Shown here: positions 1 to 8,080 of the stretch, in pieces
How the letters are laid out: each line of letters opens with the position of its first letter
How positions within the stretch are numbered: position 1 is the first letter of the stretch
Assembly: GCA_964530525.1 (NCBI GenBank)
Contig: CAZHBH010000016.1
Span: forward strand, 1-37,617
Length of the DNA stretch: 37,617 bases
Origin: CAYNQN01 sp964530525
GTDB lineage: Bacteria; Actinomycetota; Acidimicrobiia; Acidimicrobiales; Acidimicrobilacustridaceae
Direction of reading: 5' to 3'
Notes under the pieces: model-generated
Database searches by the model: none
Told to the model about the DNA's origin: nothing
Seen by the model: the letters and a program-made list of their open reading frames with translations, nothing else
Program-made: the position numbers and the translations under genes

Positions 1-69
1 GTGACCACACCGAGATCCACCAAGACCCACGACCAGCACAACGCCGAGAGGTGACCACCGAGGCCTGAT

Positions 70-480
<411 letters not shown>

Positions 481-489
481 CCGGTCGAG

Positions 490-554
490 GCCGGGCCACC
501 GTCGGGCACAGGCGCCCGGGGGTGGCCCGGCACTCCCCGCATCTCGATGCGGGG
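490..554 (+). terminator. Two tandem hairpins downstream of rubrerythrin
   Basis: The first hairpin pairs GCCGGGCCACC (490-500) with GGTGGCCCGGC (521-531), with an inner CGGGC/GCCCG stem at 503-507/514-518. The second pairs CCCCGCAT (535-542) with ATGCGGGG (547-554) around a CTCG tetraloop. There is no T-run, which is usual for high-GC actinobacterial terminators. They may end the rubrerythrin transcript or act as a processing site before the Fe-S gene. Confidence 0.6.
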
Positions 555-632
555 CCCGGAGCTCGATGAAGATCAGCCACCCGCTCGATACGGCGACATG
601 AGTCTCGGCGGGCCATCGCAGGAGGGCGTGAG

Positions 633-1940
633 ATGACGATCACCTACGACCCGTTCCACCCCGCCTACTTCGACGAGGCCGACTGTCGGGAGGAGATGAC
701 ACGGGTATTCGACCTGTGCCACGGGTGTCGGCTCTGCTTCAAGTTCTGCCCTGCCTTCCCCAGCCTCTTCTCCTTCGTCGACAACCACGAGGACCAAGAC
801 GCCGCCCGCCTGACGCGCGGGGAGCAGGACCAGGTCGTCGACGAGTGCTTCCAGTGCAAGCTCTGCTACATCAACTGCCCGTACACGCCCGATCAGCACG
901 AGTGGCAGCTCGACTTCCCCAGGCTGATGATGAGGGCCGAGCAGATCAGGGTCCGCAACAAGGAGCTTCCGCTCCAGAAGCGCATCCAGAACCAGGCGTT
1001 GGCCCGTACCGACCTGGTGGGCAAGGTGAACACCTCCCTGGCCCCGGTGGCCAACCGAGCGATCGGCACGCCGGGATCCCTCCCGCGCCGGGTGATGCAG
1101 GCCACCGTCGGCATCGCGGCGGAGAGGCTCCTGCCGCCCTACGCCCGCCAGCGCTTCGGCACCTGGTGGCGCAAGCGCCGGGGGACCGAGCCCTCGAGGG
1201 TGGACACATCGCAGGGCAGCGTCGCGCTCTTCCCGACCTGCCTGGTCGAGTACCAGGACCCGCAGGTGGGCAAGGACGTCGTGCGCGTGTACGAGCGCAA
1301 CGGGGTGGAGGTGGATGTGCCCGACGGGTGGCGGTGCTGCGGGGCGCCCTGGCTGCACAGCGGCGACGTGGAGCACTTCCGCAAGCAGGCGCGCCAGAAC
1401 ATCGAGGTGCTGGCGGACCAGGTCCGCAAGGGCAGGGACGTCGTCGTCCCCCAGCCCACCTGCGGCCTCACCCTGAAGAACGACTACGTGGACTACGTGG
1501 GCGGACCCGACGCGGAGCTGGTCGCCTCTCACACCTACGACGCGTCCGAGTACCTCATGAGGGTGCACAAGGGCGAGGACACGGCCCTCGACACCGAGTT
1601 CGGCGGTGACGTCCCCGAGCAGGTCACCTACCACGCACCGTGCCACCTGCGGATGCAGCAGATCGGTCTTCGCAGCCGGGACCTCATGAAGCTGACGGGG
1701 GCGAAGATCACCGTCGTGGCCGAGTGCTCCGGGATCGACGGCACCTGGGGCTACAGGGAGCAGAACTACGAGATGTCGCGGGGCGTGGCCCGCAAGCTCG
1801 CAGATGGGATCGAGCGGGCCGGCGGCGACACGGTTGCGGGCGACTGCCACCTGGCGAACGGAGGGATCCTCCAGGAGACGGGCAAGCAGCCCGTGCACCC
1901 CATCTCCCTCGTCGCCCGTGCCTACGGGATCGAGCCGTGA
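633..1940 (+). CDS. Heterodisulfide-reductase-like Fe-S protein (two 4Fe-4S motifs plus CCG domains)
   Basis: A 435-residue soluble electron-transfer protein. The N-terminal part has two classical 4Fe-4S motifs: C29-x2-C32-x2-C35-x3-C39-P and C72-x2-C75-x2-C78-x3-C82-P. The C-terminal half has two cysteine-rich (CCG-type) regions as in HdrD, GlpC and LutA: LFPTC...RCCGAPW at roughly 200-245, and YHAPCHL...ECSGIDGTWG...GDCHLANGG at roughly 335-410. In the second, the CCG is replaced by CSG. GGAGG at 621-625 precedes ATG 633. It lies between rubrerythrin and a DUF3501 gene, a recurring neighbourhood, so it may pass electrons to the rubrerythrin (inference). The substrate is unknown. Confidence 0.9.
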   Translation: MTITYDPFHPAYFDEADCREEMTRVFDLCHGCRLCFKFCPAFPSLFSFVDNHEDQDAARLTRGEQDQVVDECFQCKLCYINCPYTPDQHEWQLDFPRLMMRAEQIRVRNKELPLQKRIQNQALARTDLVGKVNTSLAPVANRAIGTPGSLPRRVMQATVGIAAERLLPPYARQRFGTWWRKRRGTEPSRVDTSQGSVALFPTCLVEYQDPQVGKDVVRVYERNGVEVDVPDGWRCCGAPWLHSGDVEHFRKQARQNIEVLADQVRKGRDVVVPQPTCGLTLKNDYVDYVGGPDAELVASHTYDASEYLMRVHKGEDTALDTEFGGDVPEQVTYHAPCHLRMQQIGLRSRDLMKLTGAKITVVAECSGIDGTWGYREQNYEMSRGVARKLADGIERAGGDTVAGDCHLANGGILQETGKQPVHPISLVARAYGIEP

Positions 1941-1988
1941 ACGCCACCGCACAGCGCGTAGCACGCAGAGCCGACCAGGGAGGTTCCG

Positions 1989-2582
1989 ATGACTAGGAAG
2001 CTGGCACTGGACGACATCGCCGACCTCCGCGCCTACGAGCGCGAACGAGCGGAGTTCATGGCGAGGGTGATCGACCTGAAGAAGCGCCGCAGGGTCCACG
2101 TGGGCCCGTTCGTGACCCTCGTGTTCGAGAACCGCGACACCATCAGGTTCCAGATCCAAGAGATGGCCAGGGCCGAGAAGATCCTCACCGACGAGGGGAT
2201 CCAGACGGAGCTCGACGTCTACAACCCGCTCATCCCCGAGCCGGGCGGCCTCGCCGCCACGATGTTCATCGAGCTCACCTCCGAGGACCAGCTCCGGGAG
2301 TGGCTGCCCCGGCTGGTGGGCATCGAGAACCACGTGCTCCTGCGGCTCGCGGACGGGGCGGAGGTGCGCTGCGAGGTCGACCCGGACCACGAGAGCCAGC
2401 TCACCCGTGAAGAGGTGACCGCTTCGGTTCACTACGTGCTGTTCCACATGAGCCCGTCGGAGGTGGACGGCTTCGCCGCCGGTCCGGTCAGCCTCGTGGT
2501 CGACCACCCCGCCTACGGCCACGAGGTCGAGCTCTCCGCCGAGACCGTGGCGGAGCTGCTCTCGGACCTGCGCGCCGCCTGA
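1989..2582 (+). CDS. DUF3501 family protein
   Basis: A 197-residue soluble protein with no signal peptide or membrane segment. It starts MTRKLALDDIADLRAYERER and contains the family's ERAEFMARVIDLKKRRRV and QIQEMARAEKI stretches. GGGAGG spans 1978-1983, 5 bases before ATG 1989. DUF3501 genes are repeatedly found beside a rubrerythrin and an HdrD-like Fe-S protein, as here, so the three probably act together in an oxidative-stress or redox function. No catalytic motif can be named and the biochemical role is unknown. Confidence 0.85.
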   Translation: MTRKLALDDIADLRAYERERAEFMARVIDLKKRRRVHVGPFVTLVFENRDTIRFQIQEMARAEKILTDEGIQTELDVYNPLIPEPGGLAATMFIELTSEDQLREWLPRLVGIENHVLLRLADGAEVRCEVDPDHESQLTREEVTASVHYVLFHMSPSEVDGFAAGPVSLVVDHPAYGHEVELSAETVAELLSDLRAA

Positions 2583-2745
2583 CCGGAGCCGGGCGGAGAG
2601 CCCTGCTGGCGTCCGATCCATCTGGACACGGCAGGTGGCACGCACCAGACTCGACCTTCAGCACCTGGGAGCCGTCGCGGTGATGGATCCCGCCCTCGGG
2701 GCCTCAGGTCCCTGTTCCAGACGTCGACACCGAGCCATTCCACAG

Positions 2746-2982
2746 ATGAACCAGCCCTGGAGATCGAAGGCGGCCTGCAAGGGCCTCGATCCACAGATCT
2801 TCTACCCCTACACAGACGACGAGGAAGACGCCGAACCCGCCAAGGCGGTGTGCGGGGTCTGCCCCGTTCAGGAGATGTGCCTGGAGCACGCCCTGGGCTA
2901 CCGGGAGAAGGAGGGCATCTGGGGTGGAGCGACCGAGCGGGAACGTCGAAGGATCATCCGCCAGCGCCGCAGGACGGCCTGA
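2746..2982 (+). CDS. WhiB family Fe-S transcriptional regulator
   Basis: A small iron-sulfur sensor and regulator of the actinobacterial WhiB family. From ATG 2746 it has 78 residues: WRSKAAC with C11, then C36-x2-C39-x5-C45 as the 4Fe-4S ligands, then the GIWGG turn at 57-61 and a basic tail (RERRRIIRQRRR). An in-frame GTG at 2680, with GGGAG at 2667-2671 eight bases ahead, would add 22 residues; ATG 2746 has no obvious ribosome binding site, so the longer form is possible. The regulon cannot be read from the sequence. It follows three redox genes on the same strand, which fits a redox-responsive role (inference). Confidence 0.9.
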   Translation: MNQPWRSKAACKGLDPQIFYPYTDDEEDAEPAKAVCGVCPVQEMCLEHALGYREKEGIWGGATERERRRIIRQRRRTA

Positions 2983-3010
2983 GGCCGGCCGCCCAGGCCC
3001 AGGAGAACCG

Positions 3011-3058
3011 ATGGTCCCGGAGAACCAGCGCTGCGGCCACAGGGCGCTCGCCCGGTGA
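3011..3058 (+). CDS. Possible 15-codon leader ORF coupled to trpD
   Basis: AGGAGA at 3001-3006 sits 4 bases before ATG 3011, a better ribosome site than trpD itself has. The ORF encodes MVPENQRCGHRALAR and its TGA (3056-3058) overlaps the trpD GTG (3055-3057). It contains no tryptophan, so it is not a classical trp attenuator peptide. Its likely role, if real, is to load ribosomes for coupled translation of trpD. Short ORFs are easily produced by chance, so this is a candidate only. Confidence 0.35.
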   Translation: MVPENQRCGHRALAR

Positions 3059-4107
3059 GCCTCGAGGCCTTCGGCGGTTGGCCGGAGCTGCTCGGGCGGC
3101 TTACCGCAGGACACGACCTCACCGCCGAGCAGGCTCGCGCGGCGATGGAGGAGGTCCTCGCCGGGCAGGCCACGCCCGCCCAGATCGCAGCGTTCATCGT
3201 CTCGCTGCGCATGAAGGGCGAGGCAGTGGCGGAGGTGACCGGGATGGTCGACGCCATGCTCGCCACCGCCGCGCCGGTGGACCTCGGCGCAGATGTGGGA
3301 GCAGTGGTGGACATCGTGGGCACCGGTGGGGCGCCAGCCAGGAGGGTCCACGCCCTGAACGTCTCGACCATGGCCTGCTTCGTCGTGGCGGGAGCGGGGG
3401 TGAAGGTGTGCAAGCACGGCAACCGCCGGGCGTCGTCCACCAGCGGGGCGTTCGACCTGCTGGAGGCGCTCGGCCTCCCAGTCGAGATGGACGGCCTCAC
3501 CGTCGCCCGCTCGGTGGCCGAGGCGGGGCTCGGCTTCTGCTTCGCCCGCTCCTTCCACCCCGCCATGCGCCATGCCGCTCCGGTGAGGGCGGAGCTGGGG
3601 GTGCCCACGGTGTTCAACATCTTGGGACCCCTGTCGCACCCGGGCGGCGTCACTCGTCAGGTGATCGGCGTGAGCGACCCCCGCACAGCCCCGCTCGTGG
3701 TCGGGGTGCTGCGAGCCCGAGGCGCCCCCAGGGCCCTGGTCGTGCACGGCCACGACGGGATGGACGAGCTGACCACCACCGGGGGCTCGACAGTGCACGA
3801 GCTGCGAGACGGCGAGGTTCGCACCTACGAGCTCGACCCCCGCGACGTGGGCGTCGAAGTCGTCGACGCCACGGCCGTGAGGGGCGGCGATGCGTCGGCC
3901 AACGCCTCGATAGCCATGCGGGTCCTCGGGGGAGAGCCGGGCCCCTACAGGGACATAGTCGCCCTCAACGCGGCGGCGGGTCTGGTGGTCGCGGGGCGGG
4001 CGGACGACCTGCGTGACGGCCTGGCGATCGCCGGCGAGTCGATAGACAGCGGAGCGGCAGCCGAGGCCCTGGAGAGGTTGAGGAGGGTTGCTACCATCCG
4101 GCCGTGA
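3055..4107 (+). CDS. trpD: Anthranilate phosphoribosyltransferase
   Basis: Transfers phosphoribose from PRPP to anthranilate in tryptophan synthesis. The 350-residue length is normal. Visible family motifs are the PRPP loop GTGG at 89-92, NVST at 102-105, AGAGVKVCKHGNR ending at 124, SSTSGAFDLLEALG, and the metal-binding GHDGMDELTTTG. The usual aspartate after GTGG is alanine (A93), an oddity for the family. The start is GTG 3055, which overlaps the stop of a short upstream ORF; a GGGCGCTCGCCC hairpin (3042-3053) occupies the ribosome-site position. No other trp gene is nearby. The next gene starts inside its stop codon. Confidence 0.92.
   Translation: MSLEAFGGWPELLGRLTAGHDLTAEQARAAMEEVLAGQATPAQIAAFIVSLRMKGEAVAEVTGMVDAMLATAAPVDLGADVGAVVDIVGTGGAPARRVHALNVSTMACFVVAGAGVKVCKHGNRRASSTSGAFDLLEALGLPVEMDGLTVARSVAEAGLGFCFARSFHPAMRHAAPVRAELGVPTVFNILGPLSHPGGVTRQVIGVSDPRTAPLVVGVLRARGAPRALVVHGHDGMDELTTTGGSTVHELRDGEVRTYELDPRDVGVEVVDATAVRGGDASANASIAMRVLGGEPGPYRDIVALNAAAGLVVAGRADDLRDGLAIAGESIDSGAAAEALERLRRVATIRP
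4092..4097 (+). promoter_or_regulatory. -10 element TACCAT, leaderless layout
   Basis: TACCAT ends 6 bases before GTG 4104, so transcription would begin at or next to the start codon. It lies inside the end of trpD, giving the zinc-ribbon and mannosyltransferase genes a possible private promoter besides read-through from trpD. Confidence 0.45.
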
Positions 4108-4328
4108 CCACCCCGACGCGATACCGGTGCACCGCCTGCGGGAACCTGACCCGCTTCGACGTGGTGTCGACGCGCCGCACCCGCGCCTTCCACCACTACG
4201 ACCTGGCGGGCGAGCTGCGAGTGGAGAACGTGGAGGTGCTGGACGAGGACGTCGAGGAGGTGGCGTGCCGGTGGTGCGGCACCTCGGGCTCGGTGGTCGT
4301 CGTGTCCGACGGTGCGACGGTCGACTGA
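4104..4328 (+). CDS. Small zinc-ribbon protein
   Basis: A 74-residue protein with one CxxC near the N-terminus (YRCTACGN) and a second CRWCG about 45 residues later, a layout that would hold one zinc ion. Between them is an acidic stretch (VENVEVLDEDVEEV). Its GTG overlaps the trpD TGA (GTGA), and its own stop is 9 bases before the mannosyltransferase start, so it is translated within this operon. I do not recognise a named family; possible roles are nucleic-acid or protein binding. The CxxC pairs and tight gene packing support it being real. Confidence 0.75.
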   Translation: MTTPTRYRCTACGNLTRFDVVSTRRTRAFHHYDLAGELRVENVEVLDEDVEEVACRWCGTSGSVVVVSDGATVD

Positions 4329-4337
4329 GAACGCACC

Positions 4338-5477
4338 CTGAAGCACCTCCTCGTAACCAACGACTTCCCGCCGAAGGTCGGCGGCATCCAGTCGTACCTG
4401 TGGGAGCTCTGGCGCCGGCTCCCCCCCCAGAGCACCACCGTGCTCACCTCCGCGCACGCGGGGGCGGAGGCCTTCGATGCAGCCCAGCCCTTCCGCATCG
4501 AGCGCAGCCGCCGTGGTGTGCTCCTGCCCACCCCAGGTCTGCGCCGTCGGGTCGAGATCCTCGCCGAGGAGGTGGGGGCGGGGGTCGTGCTCATCGACCC
4601 CGTGCTCCCGTTGGGCTGGTCGGGTAGGGGCCTGAAGGTTCCCTACGGGCTCGTAGCGCACGGCGCGGAGGTGGCGGTGCCGCGTCGCCTTCCGCTGCTG
4701 AGGAGCATGCAGGAGGCGGTCGTGAGGGGGGCAGCTCTGGTGGTGGCAGCCGGGGGCTACCCCGCTGAGCAGGTGCGGGTGGAGCCGCCTGTGCCCACGG
4801 TGGTCGTCCCGCCCGGCGTCGACGTCCATCGCTTCGTCCCCCTCGGCTCGGCCGAGCGGGACGCCGTGCGCCAGAGCCTGGGCCTGGCCGGCGACGAGGA
4901 CCTCGTGGTGTCGGTGAGCCGCCTCGTGCCACGAAAGGGCATGGACGTGCTGATCGAGGCCGTCGGCGAGATCTCCGCCTCTCGTCGGCTGGTGCTCGCG
5001 GTCGCCGGCGAGGGCCGGGACCGTCGGCGCCTCGAGCGGCTGGCGCAGCGCCACCGGGCACCGGTCCGCTTCCTGGGACGAGTGGGTGACGAGCAGCTGG
5101 TGAAGCTCCTAGGGTGCGCCGACGTGTTCGCGATGGCGTGCAGGGACCGCTGGGGCGGCCTGGAGCAGGAGGGGTTCGGGATCGTCTTCCTCGAGGCGGC
5201 CGCTGCCGGCTTGCCCGCTCTCGCAGGCCGCAGTGGCGGGTCCCACGAGGCCGTCGTCCACGGGGAGACCGGGTTCGTCCTCGACCGGCCGAGGTCCAGC
5301 GTCGAGGTGGGCAGGGCGCTCAGGCGACTGCTGGACGACCCCGAGCTGCGCCGGCGCATGGGGGCGGCCGGCCGTCGCCGCGCCGAGGAGCACTTCACCT
5401 ACGAGCGGTTGGCGGTCCAGCTCCAAGAGGCCATCGAGTCCGTCGGTCGCCCCTCTGGCGGGGGATCGGGCACGTGA
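4338..5477 (+). CDS. GT4 glycosyltransferase, PimB-like mannosyltransferase (probable CTG start)
   Basis: Retaining GT-B transferase resembling PimB', which adds the second mannose from GDP-mannose to phosphatidylinositol monomannoside on the cytoplasmic membrane face. The N-terminal signature LVTNDFPPKVGGIQSYL is intact, as are GLVAHGAEV, SRLVPRKGMDVLIEA and the donor-site block QEGFGIVFLEAAAAGLPA with its E-x7-E pair. The reading frame opens after the upstream stop at 4326-4328 and the only usable start before the signature is CTG 4338, with a weak GAGAA at 4327-4331. An ATG-only call would begin far downstream and lose the acceptor site. From CTG the length is 379 residues, normal for PimB. 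Exact acceptor is inferred. Confidence 0.85.
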   Translation: MKHLLVTNDFPPKVGGIQSYLWELWRRLPPQSTTVLTSAHAGAEAFDAAQPFRIERSRRGVLLPTPGLRRRVEILAEEVGAGVVLIDPVLPLGWSGRGLKVPYGLVAHGAEVAVPRRLPLLRSMQEAVVRGAALVVAAGGYPAEQVRVEPPVPTVVVPPGVDVHRFVPLGSAERDAVRQSLGLAGDEDLVVSVSRLVPRKGMDVLIEAVGEISASRRLVLAVAGEGRDRRRLERLAQRHRAPVRFLGRVGDEQLVKLLGCADVFAMACRDRWGGLEQEGFGIVFLEAAAAGLPALAGRSGGSHEAVVHGETGFVLDRPRSSVEVGRALRRLLDDPELRRRMGAAGRRRAEEHFTYERLAVQLQEAIESVGRPSGGGSGT

Positions 5478-5932
5478 AGGGTCGCAGGATCATCGAGGCC
5501 TCCTGGGTGGGGACCGCGGTCTACGTCGCCGTAGCGGTGGGCGCCGTGATCACACCGTCCCTCGAGCAGGCGGTGGTGGTCGTTTCGCTCGCGCTCTTCG
5601 CTTTGGGCGTGGTGGCGTTCCTGGCCGCCTACTTCCGCGCCGTCGGCCGCAGCCGCTACGAGGCCATCGGGATGGGCGGCCTCTTCTTCGGTTCCCGCAG
5701 CGCGCCGCGCCGGGTCCAGCGCCTGCTCCTCGCGCCCTTCGCCATCCAGGTGGTCGTGGCGCTCGCCACCAGCTGGATCCGCATGTACACCGGCGTGGCC
5801 TTCGGGATCCTCGTGCCCATGTACGGCCTGGGCGTCATGGGTCTGTGGATCTCCCGGAACGGCACCTTCCCTCCCCGGGAGGAGAAGCGGCCGGAGGATC
5901 CTGAGGAGGGGAGCGGCGACGAAGGTGGCTAG
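5474..5932 (+). CDS. Small four-helix membrane protein, unknown function
   Basis: A 152-residue protein with four likely membrane helices at about 13-29, 36-58, 87-105 and 111-130, separated by a basic loop (RAVGRSRYEAIG, RSAPRRVQR), and an acidic hydrophilic tail rich in Glu. Its GTG overlaps the TGA of the mannosyltransferase, so the two are probably translationally coupled and may share a membrane or lipoglycan role (inference from context). No family recognised. Confidence 0.75.
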   Translation: MKGRRIIEASWVGTAVYVAVAVGAVITPSLEQAVVVVSLALFALGVVAFLAAYFRAVGRSRYEAIGMGGLFFGSRSAPRRVQRLLLAPFAIQVVVALATSWIRMYTGVAFGILVPMYGLGVMGLWISRNGTFPPREEKRPEDPEEGSGDEGG

Positions 5933-5981
5933 CGGCCCGTGGGCGGTTCGGTCCACGGTCGCAGGGCGCCGGTCGCTTGGC

Positions 5982-5987
5982 TAACGT
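5982..5987 (+). promoter_or_regulatory. -10 element TAACGT, leaderless layout
   Basis: TAACGT ends 7 bases before ATG 5995. This supports that ATG over the in-frame TTG at 5977, which would lie upstream of the predicted transcript start. Confidence 0.5.
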
Positions 5988-5994
5988 CGGAGCG

Positions 5995-6459
5995 ATGTCG
6001 GACCAGGCGCGAGAGCACGTCACCATCAACGCTCCCGTGGAGCGCTGCTTCGAGGTGCTCACCGACTTCGAGCGCTACCCCGAGTGGGCGGGCGACCTGA
6101 GGGAGGCGACGGTCGTCGAGCGTGACGAAGCAGGTCGTGCCACCGTGGTCGAGTACCTGGCGTCGGCCATGGGCCGCGAGACCACCTATCGCCTTCGCTA
6201 CGACTACTCGAGCGCTCCCGAGCGCCTCTCGTGGAAGCTGGAGGAGGGCGACATCCAGCGTGAGATCGACGGAGCCTACGAGCTGGTGCCCAGCACCGAG
6301 CACCCGGGTAGCACCGACGTCGGCTACGAGCTGGAGATCGATCTCGTCGTCCCCCTGCCCGGCTTCGTGAAGCGCAGGGCTGAGGGCAGGATCCTGCGCA
6401 CAGCCCTCGACGAGCTGCGTCAGCGCGTCGAGGACGTCCTGGACAGCTCCTCTAGCTGA
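5995..6459 (+). CDS. SRPBCC / polyketide-cyclase-like lipid-binding fold protein
   Basis: A 154-residue START-like protein. It opens with the typical strand and first helix of the superfamily, VTINAPVERCFEVLTDFERYPEWAGDL, followed by alternating strands and a long C-terminal helix (RAEGRILRTALDELRQRVEDVL). Such proteins bind hydrophobic ligands or act as cyclases; the sequence alone does not say which. It has its own promoter and faces guaB tail to tail across a shared hairpin. Confidence 0.85.
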   Translation: MSDQAREHVTINAPVERCFEVLTDFERYPEWAGDLREATVVERDEAGRATVVEYLASAMGRETTYRLRYDYSSAPERLSWKLEEGDIQREIDGAYELVPSTEHPGSTDVGYELEIDLVVPLPGFVKRRAEGRILRTALDELRQRVEDVLDSSSS

Positions 6460-6467
6460 CAGGAGCT
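6445..6467. terminator. Bidirectional hairpin between SRPBCC gene and guaB
   Basis: AGCTCCT (6445-6451) pairs with AGGAGCT (6461-6467) over a 9-base loop. It covers the stop codons of both convergent genes, which suits a terminator working in both directions. Confidence 0.55.
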
Positions 6468-7983
6468 ACGCCCAGTAGTTGGGGGCGTCCTTCACTATCG
6501 AGATGTCGTGCGGGTGGCTCTCGCGCAGGCCGGCCGAGGTGATGCGCACGAAGCGGGCCTTCGCCTGGAGCTCTGCCACGGTGGCAGTTCCGCAGTAGCC
6601 CATCGCCGCCCGCAGGCCTCCGGTCAGCTGGTGCAGCACGTTCGCCACCGGGCCCTTGTAGGGGGTGCGGCCCTCTATGCCCTCGGGCACCAGCTTGTCG
6701 GTGTCGATCACGTCGTCTTGGAAGTAGCGATCCTTCGAGTACGAGCGCGACTTCATGGCGCCCATGGACCCCATGCCCCGGTACTCCTTGTAGCGCTCGC
6801 CCTGGTCGAGCACCACCTCGCCCGGCGACTCGTCCACACCGGCGAAGAGGCTCCCCAGCATCACCGTGTCGGCACCGGCTGCGAGCGCCTTGGCGATGTC
6901 GCCAGAGTGCTGGATGCCGCCGTCAGCGATGATCGGCAGGTCGTACCTGGCGGCTGCCGAGGCGCAGTCGTGGATAGCGGTCATCTGCGGAACACCGACG
7001 CCAGCGACCACCCTGGTGGTGCAGATCGAGCCAGGCCCGACCCCAACCTTCACGGCGTCGGCACCCACGCTGGCGAGAGCCTCGACGGCTTCTCCGGTCG
7101 CGACGTTGCCTGCCGCCACGGCCACGTCCCAGTGGCCCTTGATCTCCTTCACCACGTCGAGCACGCCCCGGTTGTGACCATGCGCCGTGTCCACCACGAT
7201 CACGTCCACCCCCGCCGCCACCAGCCGCTCGGCCCGGGGGAGCGCGTCGGCCCCCACGCCCACCGCTGCCGCCACGCGCAGACGGCCCTGATCGTCGTAG
7301 GTCGCCAAAGGGTGCTCGGTCTGCTTGGTGATGTCCTTGATGGTGATGAGGCCCTCGAGCACGCCGGAGTCGTCGACTATCGGGAGCTTCTCGATGCGGT
7401 GCTTCCACAGGATCGACTTGGCCTCTTCGAGGGTCGTGCCCACCGGTGCGGTGATCAGCGGGGGTTGGCGCATCACCTGGGCGATCGGCTGGTTCACGTC
7501 CTCGATGAAGCGCAGGTCACGGTTGGTGAGAAGGCCCACCAGCCGCCCTGCACCCTCGACGATGGGGACGCCTGAGATGTGGTACCGAGCCATCAGGTCG
7601 AGGGCGTCGGTGACCATCGCCTCGGGACCGAGGGTGACGGGGTTGACGATCATGCCCGACTGGCTCCGCTTCACCCGGTCGACCTCGGAGGCCTGGTCGT
7701 CGATCGGCAGGTTCCGGTGGATCACGCCGATCCCACCGGCACGCGCCAGCGCGATCGCCAGGCGGGACTCGGTGACGGTGTCCATGGCCGCCGACACGAG
7801 GGGGACCGCCAGGTCGATGCCCCTGGCCAGTCGGGTGCTCAGGTCGGCCTCGTGGGGGAGGACTTCGGACTCTCCGGGGACCAGGAGGACGTCGTCGAAG
7901 GTCAGGCCCAGGCGACCGAAGCGGTCGGGGTACCCGGCCCCCGTGTCCTGCTCGTCGCCGTCGGGGGGGAACGGGACTTCCAT
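6466..7983 (-). CDS. guaB: IMP dehydrogenase
   Basis: Oxidises IMP to XMP with NAD, the committed step of GMP synthesis. Starting at the ATG read from 7983, it has 505 residues. The barrel begins at RLGLTFDDVLLVPGESEVLP; two CBS domains follow (VTDALDLMARYHISGVPIV and TLEEAKSILWKHRIEKLPIV); the catalytic cysteine is in GPGSICTTRVVAG and the flap in YRGMGSMGAM. A longer open frame extends upstream, but TATCAT lies exactly 6 bases before this ATG, marking a leaderless start and excluding the longer form. It is transcribed divergently from the eRF1-like gene. Confidence 0.96.
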   Translation of the reverse strand: MEVPFPPDGDEQDTGAGYPDRFGRLGLTFDDVLLVPGESEVLPHEADLSTRLARGIDLAVPLVSAAMDTVTESRLAIALARAGGIGVIHRNLPIDDQASEVDRVKRSQSGMIVNPVTLGPEAMVTDALDLMARYHISGVPIVEGAGRLVGLLTNRDLRFIEDVNQPIAQVMRQPPLITAPVGTTLEEAKSILWKHRIEKLPIVDDSGVLEGLITIKDITKQTEHPLATYDDQGRLRVAAAVGVGADALPRAERLVAAGVDVIVVDTAHGHNRGVLDVVKEIKGHWDVAVAAGNVATGEAVEALASVGADAVKVGVGPGSICTTRVVAGVGVPQMTAIHDCASAAARYDLPIIADGGIQHSGDIAKALAAGADTVMLGSLFAGVDESPGEVVLDQGERYKEYRGMGSMGAMKSRSYSKDRYFQDDVIDTDKLVPEGIEGRTPYKGPVANVLHQLTGGLRAAMGYCGTATVAELQAKARFVRITSAGLRESHPHDISIVKDAPNYWA

Positions 7984-7989
7984 GGGTTG

Positions 7990-7995
7990 ATGATA
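7990..7995 (-). promoter_or_regulatory. guaB -10 element TATCAT, leaderless layout
   Basis: On the minus strand TATCAT ends 6 bases before the guaB ATG. It is one half of a divergent promoter pair in the roughly 100-base guaB/eRF1-like intergenic region. Confidence 0.55.
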
Positions 7996-8021
7996 GGGCG
8001 CGAGCCGCGCCGAGGTGTGCC

Positions 8022-8027
8022 TACCAT
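8022..8027 (+). promoter_or_regulatory. -10 element TACCAT for the eRF1-like gene
   Basis: TACCAT predicts a transcript start near 8034, leaving a leader of about 47 bases that carries AGGAGG at 8071-8076. This gene is therefore leadered, in contrast with its divergent partner. Confidence 0.45.
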
Positions 8028-8080
8028 CGGGGGAAGAGACATCCCGTCGCTGCCGAGCAGGCAGGGGAACAGGAGGTGCC

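Noticed and set aside
1..54. Coding start at GTG 1
   Set aside because: It gives only 17 codons (beginning VTTPRSTKTHDQ) before a stop and cannot be separated from an upstream leader because the window begins here.
573..2645. 690-codon open frame on the minus strand across the Fe-S and DUF3501 genes
   Set aside because: It is antisense to two genes with clear motifs and its translation is low-complexity and His/Arg/Val-rich, typical of the shadow frame in high-GC DNA.
3001..3058. trp attenuator before trpD
   Set aside because: The short leader ORF has no tryptophan codon and no competing terminator structure with a T-run is seen.
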